From an uncultured Alphaproteobacteria bacterium (lineage in GTDB: Bacteria; Pseudomonadota; Alphaproteobacteria; HIMB59), in NCBI GenBank assembly GCA_902555695.1, contig CACDTV010000001.1:1-64000 (forward strand): a stretch of 64,000 bases of DNA. The letters are read 5' to 3'. Shown piece by piece: positions 18,290 through 25,888 of the stretch. The position numbers were made by a program, and so were the translations under genes. The notes beneath the pieces are model-generated. The model was not told where the DNA came from, searched no databases, and saw nothing but the letters and a program-made list of their open reading frames with translations. Each line of letters begins with the position of its first letter. Position 1 is the stretch's first letter.

Positions 18290-20344
18290 TCATAATGCAT
18301 AAACGGAAAGTATTACAGTTGCCACAGCCATTCCTATTAATATAAGTGGCCAACCATATCCGCCTCCCATTCTATCAATATAGTTTCCTTGTTCCTCAAC
18401 ATCGTCAGGTGCCAAATATTCATCACCATTTAGTATAGGTTTTTTTGGCAAAGTCGATAAGTCCATCTTATTAGCTAAAAACCAAATTAGAAATATACCT
18501 GCTACCCACCAAATTATTTGGTAAGCCCATAGTGAAGGGACTCCCATCACCCAATTATCATAACTTTGATCCGCGCTACCAAATATTAAGTTTCCAAAAA
18601 TTAAACCTGGACCAATAGAAAAGAATGCCCAAATTAAAAAAAAGACATAGGCGAGAGATTTTATTTTTTTTCTTGATGGGTGAATACCCATATGTTCATT
18701 TAAAAAATTGTGGAATGATGCTCGATGTTCTTTATCTGTATCGTTACTTGCAAATATAGAGGATAAAAAACATACAATCACATTAAAGAATAAACCCCAT
18801 AAACCAGAGTAGATTGTTAGTGGCCATCGCCCCCAAGGAAGAGAATTTCCTGTTAGCTTATGACCAAAAGTTTCAGCTAAAGTTACAAAACCTAATCCGG
18901 TGATGAGTCCTAGAATTGCCCCACCTCTTGTGATCCATTTAAACCAAAGCATTCCAAGTAAAACAGGAAATAATTGGAAACCAAAAGCGATTGCTAATCC
19001 ACCAAGTAATATTAGAGAAGTTTCAAAAAAAGTTGCAAGATACAATGCCGCTAGGCTTAATAACAACATCGCTAACCTAGCAACTAATAACTCCCTTTTC
19101 CATGTAGGGTTACTATCGATATATGGTCTATAGAGATCTCTTGCCACCATGCTGCCTGAAGTCATTAAAAAAGCAGATAATGTAGATTGCAGCGCAGCAA
19201 TTATGGATATTGCTAAAAATCCAACAATAATTGGTGAGAGATTACTAAAGCTTTCAACAAACACATAAATTAAAGATGATATATTTTGTAGACTTAACTC
19301 AGGGAATATTTGGTTAATGGCAAAACCATTTGAATTAACAATACTATTAGCTCCAAGAAGATGTGCTCCAACACCTAATAAAGGGGCGAATATAAATAAA
19401 AATATTCCAACAACAGCACCTGAACCCCAAACTTGGTAAAAATAAAATGACCTCGGTGATTTTACTGAATAGCTCCACATCGAAAATGTAGGAGAAAGCA
19501 CAATACCCATATAAGAGAGAGTAAAGGATAAAATCATAACTGCTGTCCAAGGGCCTCCTAACGGGTTATTTTTTCCAATACCTGCAACCCACTGAATTAC
19601 ACCAGGAACGTTGAAATATCCTGAAATATCACCGCCTCCGTAACCTCCAGTAGTTCCCCAAGCTCCAAACGACATAAAACTGTTCGCCATAGATAGGTCT
19701 TCAAAAAAACTTAAACCTCCTAAGTAATTAAATACACCAACACCAAGTGCTAAGAAAAAAACAAAAAATAACCATGATTGAACAACGCTTACACTCACCA
19801 TGGGTTTAAATCCACCAGATACTATATAAAATAAGACAACAGCAGTTAGTGCCCACATTGCAGAGTCTCTGGTTATTTCACCTCCGCTAATAAACTCTAC
19901 AACATTACCTGTTGATCCAATAATTATACCAAGAAATGGAACAGCAAAAAATAATCCGATTATTAGTACTACAATTCTAAGAGTATTACTTTGATAATAT
20001 TTATAATACATCTCTCCTGGAGTGATAAAATTAAATTTTCTACTTAACATCCACTGCCTTTTAAAAAATAATATACTTCCAAGAGGAATTGTTATTACAA
20101 TTGCAGCAGTAGCTAGAAAAGAGTATCCATCTGCATAAATTAATGATGGAAAAGAAATGATAGTTATGCCTGCAAATGTAGTTACTGTTGCAGAGAAAAA
20201 GAATACCCAAGGAGATACACTTCTATCTGCTAAATAGTAAGCCTCAGGGGTTTTATTTTTTCTAAGAGTTCTAGCTCCCCAAAAAAGACAAAAGCTTATA
20301 TAAAGGACAAGAAAGAAAAAAAACCAATAAAGATTAGCGACCAT
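18290..20344 (-). CDS. Sodium/solute symporter (SSS family)
   Basis: A large inner-membrane protein (684 residues, at least 13 hydrophobic segments) of the sodium:solute symporter family. The N-terminus with an ARTLRKNKTPEAYYLADRSV-type loop and the following TTFAGITIISFP helix are characteristic, and the SILAALQSTLSAFLMTSG helix (TM8 region) carries the sodium-site serines. Family members import sugars, acetate, proline or pantothenate. It is the last gene of the rhodopsin operon, 14 bases after the hydrolase gene. A sodium- or proton-driven importer behind a light-driven pump is functionally sensible, but the substrate is unknown. Confidence 0.9.
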   Translation of the reverse strand: MVANLYWFFFFLVLYISFCLFWGARTLRKNKTPEAYYLADRSVSPWVFFFSATVTTFAGITIISFPSLIYADGYSFLATAAIVITIPLGSILFFKRQWMLSRKFNFITPGEMYYKYYQSNTLRIVVLIIGLFFAVPFLGIIIGSTGNVVEFISGGEITRDSAMWALTAVVLFYIVSGGFKPMVSVSVVQSWLFFVFFLALGVGVFNYLGGLSFFEDLSMANSFMSFGAWGTTGGYGGGDISGYFNVPGVIQWVAGIGKNNPLGGPWTAVMILSFTLSYMGIVLSPTFSMWSYSVKSPRSFYFYQVWGSGAVVGIFLFIFAPLLGVGAHLLGANSIVNSNGFAINQIFPELSLQNISSLIYVFVESFSNLSPIIVGFLAISIIAALQSTLSAFLMTSGSMVARDLYRPYIDSNPTWKRELLVARLAMLLLSLAALYLATFFETSLILLGGLAIAFGFQLFPVLLGMLWFKWITRGGAILGLITGLGFVTLAETFGHKLTGNSLPWGRWPLTIYSGLWGLFFNVIVCFLSSIFASNDTDKEHRASFHNFLNEHMGIHPSRKKIKSLAYVFFLIWAFFSIGPGLIFGNLIFGSADQSYDNWVMGVPSLWAYQIIWWVAGIFLIWFLANKMDLSTLPKKPILNGDEYLAPDDVEEQGNYIDRMGGGYGWPLILIGMAVATVILSVYAL

Positions 20345-20358
20345 AACTCAAACTTGAA

Positions 20359-21222
20359 TTAAGAGTTGTAATCAGTCTTTTCCTTAATAATTCTGAGTGC
20401 CTCTAATAAATATACTCTAAAGACTTCATGGTTTTCACTCATCGGGAAATGACCAATATCTCTCATTTCAATATAAACTCCTCCTTTTATTTGTCTGGCA
20501 GTATCTTCTGTTGCTTCGGGAGGGGTTAGGTAGTCATAAGTACCAGTCAGCATGATAACAGGGCACTTGTGACCATCGATATTTTGTAGCTCATCTCTTA
20601 AATCATGATCAACTGAATAAAAATGAAGGTCTCCTTTAAAAGCCTCTGATCCTTGAGTGTAATAATGCCAAGTTAACCATCTATCCATATCTGGAGATTG
20701 TGGGGCCATTAAATCCCAAACACCACTACCACACACTTGAGCTGCATTGGCATGAGGATGCCTCCACCAATCAATATAAAAGCCAGGGGAATAATGCGCA
20801 GCCTCGACAGGGATCACAGCTTTAAATTTATTAGGATACTTCAGAGCTAATTGAAGAGCCACGTTTCCTCCAAAAGAAGAACCCATAAATATAGGGTTTT
20901 CAAGGTCTAAGGCCTTACAAAGTTCTACAATAAAATTACAGTAATGCTCTGCTGTTAATTTGTATTCCTCTTTCCACCATTCTGTATTATGAGGTGGATC
21001 TGATTTACCATGTCTTGGAAGGTCGTAAGCGATAACTTGATAATTTTGAGTAATTTCTTCATCTTCCAGTAATCCTCTCCACTGATGATTGTGGCATCCA
21101 GCAGTATGCTGACATACTAATGGTGTGCCTTTTCCATTTGAAAGATAAAAGACTTTATACTGTTGACCATCTACCTCGATGGTAACGTATCTACCTATTG
21201 GGTCATGATGTTTTACTGCCAT
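20359..21222 (-). CDS. Alpha/beta hydrolase
   Basis: The 287-residue cytosolic enzyme has the complete alpha/beta-hydrolase catalytic triad pattern: nucleophile Ser116 in GSSFGG, Asp230 in GTYDYLTPP and His258 in DIGHFP. The HTAGCHNHQW segment near residue 40 forms the oxyanion hole. It could be an esterase, amidase or C-C bond hydrolase. It lies between the SCP2-like gene and the symporter in the rhodopsin operon. Confidence 0.88.
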   Translation of the reverse strand: MAVKHHDPIGRYVTIEVDGQQYKVFYLSNGKGTPLVCQHTAGCHNHQWRGLLEDEEITQNYQVIAYDLPRHGKSDPPHNTEWWKEEYKLTAEHYCNFIVELCKALDLENPIFMGSSFGGNVALQLALKYPNKFKAVIPVEAAHYSPGFYIDWWRHPHANAAQVCGSGVWDLMAPQSPDMDRWLTWHYYTQGSEAFKGDLHFYSVDHDLRDELQNIDGHKCPVIMLTGTYDYLTPPEATEDTARQIKGGVYIEMRDIGHFPMSENHEVFRVYLLEALRIIKEKTDYNS

Positions 21223-21247
21223 AAATTTTTCCTTTCAATTCTCTTGA

Positions 21248-21637
21248 TCATACTGGGACTCCTGATTGTCTTAGCAATTCAAATTGAACAGTAAAGTTTC
21301 TAAGATTTTGCATTAAGACTAAATGATTGCCCTCGATTTTAAGGTCTTCTCTAAATGAGGCTGCATAGATACCATGAAACATAGGTTTTGGAACAGGCTT
21401 TGCAAACTCTCTCCATGTTTGCTCTGATGCCCTTAATGCAAAGTCATATGGATCTAAACCACCAGGGTTGGTATTAATATTTTTTACCTTTCCATCATGC
21501 ATCTCGATAATTACTTTCACACTACCCATGTCGAAAAGAAATGAACAAGTATAATATTTAGCCATCGCTTTTATGGTTTCATCTTTTTCAGTAAGCTCTT
21601 TATATTTTTTTGCCCAGGATTTTACATCTATACTCAT
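21248..21637 (-). CDS. Small protein, possibly SCP2/sterol-carrier-like
   Basis: The 129-residue soluble protein has an N-terminal charged helix, then a beta-rich body with a FLFDMGSVKVIIEMHDGKV hairpin and a final helix. That hairpin and the later strand-helix order recall sterol-carrier-protein-2-like lipid-binding domains, but I see no decisive motif. It starts 9 bases after the flotillin stop. Lipid or isoprenoid carriage would suit a place next to flotillin and rhodopsin; this is inference. Confidence 0.55.
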   Translation of the reverse strand: MSIDVKSWAKKYKELTEKDETIKAMAKYYTCSFLFDMGSVKVIIEMHDGKVKNINTNPGGLDPYDFALRASEQTWREFAKPVPKPMFHGIYAASFREDLKIEGNHLVLMQNLRNFTVQFELLRQSGVPV

Positions 21638-21646
21638 GTTTTATAC

Positions 21647-23641
21647 CTACTTCTTTTTCCTGGGTGTCTTTGTGGCTTGTTCATCAAATCTCATATGCTT
21701 GTCCTTCTTAGGATCATCGTAGTCACCTAAAATATTCCTGATATTACTTGCCTCACCGGGCGACATACCAATTTCTTTTAAAAGACTATCTAAGAACGGC
21801 TGTTGTGCTCTATATCGAAGAGCAGAATTCACAACATTATCTGCTAAAGATCCTTTTTTGGAATATCCACCTGAGGACGCAGAGGGGTTATCAGCTTTGC
21901 CGCTTCCTTCAGCTCCTCCTCCTCCTCCTTGACTAAATCCAGGTAATCCATTTACATCGACAACTTTAATTGAGTCAATGTTTTGCATTGGTCTAACCCA
22001 TTCTCTAATAATACCCTCAATTTTTTCAGCGAGTTTTTGTCTAAGTGCACTTCTTCTACTTGCATCACTTCTAGCATTTTCCGCTTCATTTAGGGCTTTT
22101 TTGCCAGCTGCTTCAATTTCATATCTAATTTTCGCAGCCATCGATGCTAACTTTTCTCTCTCAGCATTTTTACTAGCGTCTATTACTCCAAGAGCTTTTG
22201 TCTTCTCAGCTTGTTCAACATCTCTAATGGTGTTGACTTTTTCCTCAGCTTCTACAGCCTTAGCGCGAGCATTTTCTTCTTCCATTTTAGTTTTTAAGAC
22301 TGACTTAGATTTTTCTAGGACTTCCATTTGTTTTTGCTTTTCTTCAATTTCTATTCTTTTTGCCTTTTCAATATCTAAGACTCTTGTCTCTTGCTCAGCG
22401 GCAATTTTGAACGCATCAACATTTTTCTGTTGAGCAGTTTTTGCATTTTTAATTTGCTCCTCAGCCATAATATAAGCCTCTTCAGACTCATATCTTTTTC
22501 TAGCCTCTTCTTTTGCTGTTTGAGCTTTTTCCTCAGCAAGTTTAATATCAACTGATCTTTGTTTTTCTAGACGACTGAATTCAACATCTCTTTCCAATTC
22601 AAGAATAGTTTTTTCTGTCTCAATATCTTTCTGTTTAATCTCGATAGAAGTTTGTTGTTTAAACTCATTTTGTTCTTTTCTTCTTTTCTCAATTTCTTGG
22701 ATAAGTTTAGTTTCTTGTAAACTTTTTTCCATCTCAACAAAGTCTTTCTTGCTAATCTTAGCTATCTCAATATCTTTTTCTGAGGAGATTTCAGCCAGCT
22801 CAGACTCTTTGTCTTTCTCAGCTTTTGTTTTTACTGTCTCAGTATTTTCGATAGCTCTTTGTTGTTCAATTTCACGTTTTTGTTGATACTTTGAAAATTC
22901 TTCCTCTTTTTCAATTTCAAGAGTTTGCTTGATAGATTGGAGGTTTTTATTTCGAATACTTACCTCTGTATCTTTCTCAATATCATTTCTTTTCTTTTTA
23001 CGTGACTGAGTAAATTCTGTAATTTGAGTTAAACCCTCAGCATCAAATGTATTTGAAGGGTCGAATACACCCACGGGAGCTTGGTTAAGAGATGTCAAAG
23101 ACACGGTCTCTAACTCCAAACCAGTGTGCTTAATTGCTTCTTCAACATGAGATGCAACATTTTTAATGTACTCAGATCTATTCTCTTGAATTTCATCAAG
23201 GCTCATTTTTGCGGCAACAACACCTAATCCATCAACAAAACGACCTTGAACAAGTTCTTTTAAATGATCAGGCTCTAGTGTTCTATTTCCCAATGTTTGC
23301 GCGGCTATTGAGACAGCTTCAGTTGTAGGCGCTACTCTAACGTAGAATTCAGCGGTTACTTCAGCCCTCATTCTATTTTTTGTGATAAAAGATTTACTTC
23401 CGTTTCGTTGAACCTCTATACAAAGAGTTTTCATACCCACTGAGGTAATGTTATGAATAATAGGCAAAACGAAGGCACCTCCGCTGATCACAACTTGTTC
23501 ACCTCCCATACCAGTTCTAACAAACGCTATTTCCTTTGAGGAACGCCTGTACAGCCAATGTAGCAAGTAAACTATAATTGCTATTGCTAACGCTATTAAG
23601 ATTATTATTGCAATAATATCTGCACCACTAGTAATGTTCAT
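21647..23641 (-). CDS. Flotillin-like SPFH-domain membrane protein (YqiK type)
   Basis: The 664-residue protein has one N-terminal membrane helix (8-30), an SPFH/band-7 domain (about 35-200, starting RTGMGGEQVVISGG), then a very long Glu/Lys/Ala-rich coiled coil (about 210-530), a glycine-rich linker with GGGGG and a basic tail (TPRKKK). This is the layout of bacterial flotillins that organise ordered membrane patches. It follows the rhodopsin gene by 27 bases in the same operon. A GAGG-type site (TAGGAGGTGATAA) precedes the start. Confidence 0.93.
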   Translation of the reverse strand: MNITSGADIIAIIILIALAIAIIVYLLHWLYRRSSKEIAFVRTGMGGEQVVISGGAFVLPIIHNITSVGMKTLCIEVQRNGSKSFITKNRMRAEVTAEFYVRVAPTTEAVSIAAQTLGNRTLEPDHLKELVQGRFVDGLGVVAAKMSLDEIQENRSEYIKNVASHVEEAIKHTGLELETVSLTSLNQAPVGVFDPSNTFDAEGLTQITEFTQSRKKKRNDIEKDTEVSIRNKNLQSIKQTLEIEKEEEFSKYQQKREIEQQRAIENTETVKTKAEKDKESELAEISSEKDIEIAKISKKDFVEMEKSLQETKLIQEIEKRRKEQNEFKQQTSIEIKQKDIETEKTILELERDVEFSRLEKQRSVDIKLAEEKAQTAKEEARKRYESEEAYIMAEEQIKNAKTAQQKNVDAFKIAAEQETRVLDIEKAKRIEIEEKQKQMEVLEKSKSVLKTKMEEENARAKAVEAEEKVNTIRDVEQAEKTKALGVIDASKNAEREKLASMAAKIRYEIEAAGKKALNEAENARSDASRRSALRQKLAEKIEGIIREWVRPMQNIDSIKVVDVNGLPGFSQGGGGGAEGSGKADNPSASSGGYSKKGSLADNVVNSALRYRAQQPFLDSLLKEIGMSPGEASNIRNILGDYDDPKKDKHMRFDEQATKTPRKKK

Positions 23642-23668
23642 ACCTATTTATCACCTCCTAAGTTGATG

Positions 23669-24370
23669 TTATTGTCCATTAACTCTCATGTCTTGTATTG
23701 CTGCTTTGTAAATTATTAAACCAAAAACTATTTTATTTAAAAAGTCTGCTAAATTATAAATCACATTAACACTATTGGGGTCAATGCCTCCGCCCAAATG
23801 CTCTATGAAATATCCCATTGGATATATAGCCCATCCAATTGTAATAATAAGTCTGTTCGAGAAGAAAACCATTTGTACATTTTCGTTTCCGCATCTAGCA
23901 TTTGCTCTTCCGGCCTCTCCAACATATAGCTCACCGAGGATGTACAACCATCCAGCTAACCAAACAATGAAACCTAATGTCTTGCTCATATAACCAGCTG
24001 CACCTAAGAAACCTGCTACAACAAAAACTAAAGTTCCAACCAATAATCTCCAGAACATGCCTTGTTTAACTTTGACAACTGACATAAGCATTGCATAAAA
24101 AATAAGCACAAGCATTGGAAAGTTAAGAAACCAATCTATATATCTTAATAAAGTCGGGGCGGTGCCGCTGACTACCCAGAGATTTTTTACGAAAAAATAA
24201 TGTATAGAGGACATCAAGCATACAACAGCTATCATTGTCATCGGTGTATGAAATCTTGTGCTTACTTTGCTACGCTCAAAAAAGAAAAACAATGTGGCAC
24301 CAATCATGCCAACAGAAATTAACCAGAAAGACCCCCCTACAATGTCGTAAGGGAGAAGCATTTTATTCAT
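23669..24370 (-). CDS. Proteorhodopsin-family protein with D-N-I motif
   Basis: A seven-helix microbial rhodopsin of 233 residues. Aligning to classical proteorhodopsin (offset 18) gives the retinal lysine Lys213, Asp209, Arg76, the His57 partner of the acceptor, and acceptor Asp79 in RYIDW. The usual helix-C triplet Asp-Thr-Glu is Asp79-Asn83-Ile90: the proton-donor glutamate is a hydrophobic isoleucine. Leu87 at the tuning site predicts green absorption. Without the donor, the photocycle should be slow in reprotonation, so it may be a slow pump or a sensor. No carotene oxygenase (blh) or retinal genes are nearby. A GAGGAA site precedes the ATG; the family usually has a longer N-terminus. 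Confidence 0.94.
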   Translation of the reverse strand: MNKMLLPYDIVGGSFWLISVGMIGATLFFFFERSKVSTRFHTPMTMIAVVCLMSSIHYFFVKNLWVVSGTAPTLLRYIDWFLNFPMLVLIFYAMLMSVVKVKQGMFWRLLVGTLVFVVAGFLGAAGYMSKTLGFIVWLAGWLYILGELYVGEAGRANARCGNENVQMVFFSNRLIITIGWAIYPMGYFIEHLGGGIDPNSVNVIYNLADFLNKIVFGLIIYKAAIQDMRVNGQ

Positions 24371-24463
24371 TAAAACTTATTCCTCTTAAGTACATATTAC
24401 CCGTCCTCTTTAACTAATAATAATTTTTGTTTCATATTTTGAAATAAATATTCATTGTAAAAA

Positions 24464-24478
24464 CAACAAAATCTGTTG
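24464..24478. promoter_or_regulatory. Inverted repeat upstream of the rhodopsin gene
   Basis: CAACA-5-TGTTG is a perfect five-base inverted repeat about 95 bases upstream of the rhodopsin ATG, in a 123-base intergenic gap. It could be an operator for the rhodopsin operon, but its short arms make chance quite possible. I found no convincing -10/-35 pair for the operon. Confidence 0.2.
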
Positions 24479-24493
24479 ATTAAAGACATTTTT

Positions 24494-25885
24494 TTATATT
24501 TGCTCCCTAATATGGGGTGCTCTGGAGTAAAGAGCAACAAGAGGTAAAATAAGAAGACCAAATATAAATTGCTGACCCTCAAAACTTAAGCCTAGACCTG
24601 CCAAAAATGTACTAATTACTTGCAGTGCAAGAACACCGATTACTGTAAAGCCGTATCCTCCATATCCACCTAATAAGGAAGTTCCTCCTACAGCCACAGC
24701 TGCCACTGTTAAAAATAAATATTGATCACCTACACCAATGAACCCTCCACCGCTCCAACCCAGTAACATTGCTCCGGTTGCTGCAGAGGTAAATCCACTA
24801 ATGACATAAACTCCAACCCAATATGCTCTCTCAGAAATTGACAATCTGTCAGCAGATAACCTTTTTCCACCAACAGCATATAAATTCCTTCCCCACTTAG
24901 TGTGTCTAAGTCCAACAATTAATAAAATTGAAATCAATATCCAAATTAAAATAACTGGAGGTATTGGAAGACCAAAAAATTTTCCATTTAATGAGGCCAA
25001 ATTTTTTAACCAATCTGGAACAACACCAAAAACAGTTCCACCTGTAACAGTAGGAAGTGATACCAATATCTGTACTCCACCTACTACCATGAAGCCAACT
25101 CCAAGCGTGACTATTAGTGATTGACCTTGGAGGTTAAAACTTATCAACCCATTAAAAAGCCCGACGATCGTGCCAAATGCAAGAATAACTATAAACGCAA
25201 GCCAAGGAGGAACTCCAAGTGAAATAAGTGACATTAATCCTAAATTAGTCGCTCCAATTAAAAATGGTATTGATAAATCGAGGCCGCCTAACATCACAAC
25301 TAATGTCTGTCCAATTGTTGCAATTCCTAAGAAAGAAGCAAAAACTAACATAGATTTAATATTCTGTAATGATAAGAAGCCATCAATAGAAACTGATCCT
25401 ATTATAAAAAGACCAACTAGTACGGCGACTCCTATAATTACGCTTTTGTTAATGTTTAAAAATTTGTAAGCAAGAAATGCTAAGATTAAAAAACCTAATA
25501 ATATGATTGCTGATACGACTGTTCTACCTGAGAAGAACCCGGGTACCAAAAAACATAGTAATATAAAAAGGCCTAAAAGAAGTAAAAATCCCGTAACAGC
25601 TATCCAGTTCTTTGCAATGAGGTCCCAAAAAAGGCTTCTTTTACTTGTGGTTTCAGTAGTTTCAGGAGGTTTAGATCCATCTTCCTTTACTAAAGATCGA
25701 TAAGACCATCTAACTAAGAAAAAATGCCAGCCCCAAAGAATAATGGCGACAACAGCTACAGAGTAAAATGCAACCTGTATCCAATCAGTTCTATCTACAT
25801 AACCAAGAACTGCAGTACCTATCCCAGCAGCAACAGCAAAAAGAATTCCAAGTCCTTTTAAAAAATTATGAGTTCTTTTCTCCAT
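24494..25885 (-). CDS. ABC transporter permease (RbsC type, N-terminally extended)
   Basis: This 463-residue inner-membrane permease contains the RbsC/XylH-like domain (about 130-460: LVVMLGGLDLSIPFLIGA, GSLIVTLG-type and GGTSLLGGYGGYGFT motifs) after an N-terminal extension of about 120 residues with two or more extra helices and a charged linker (SLVKEDGSKPPETTETTSKR). It is coded with the giant permease at 25889 and lies near an ATPase and binding protein on the opposite strand. Substrate unknown. Confidence 0.88.
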   Translation of the reverse strand: MEKRTHNFLKGLGILFAVAAGIGTAVLGYVDRTDWIQVAFYSVAVVAIILWGWHFFLVRWSYRSLVKEDGSKPPETTETTSKRSLFWDLIAKNWIAVTGFLLLLGLFILLCFLVPGFFSGRTVVSAIILLGFLILAFLAYKFLNINKSVIIGVAVLVGLFIIGSVSIDGFLSLQNIKSMLVFASFLGIATIGQTLVVMLGGLDLSIPFLIGATNLGLMSLISLGVPPWLAFIVILAFGTIVGLFNGLISFNLQGQSLIVTLGVGFMVVGGVQILVSLPTVTGGTVFGVVPDWLKNLASLNGKFFGLPIPPVILIWILISILLIVGLRHTKWGRNLYAVGGKRLSADRLSISERAYWVGVYVISGFTSAATGAMLLGWSGGGFIGVGDQYLFLTVAAVAVGGTSLLGGYGGYGFTVIGVLALQVISTFLAGLGLSFEGQQFIFGLLILPLVALYSRAPHIREQI

Positions 25886-25888
25886 TTA

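Noticed and set aside
21978..22433. 151-residue plus-strand reading frame opposite the flotillin gene
   Set aside because: It is the antisense of the repetitive coiled-coil region; its Ser/Leu/Ala composition mirrors the Glu/Lys-rich codons and it has no ribosome site.
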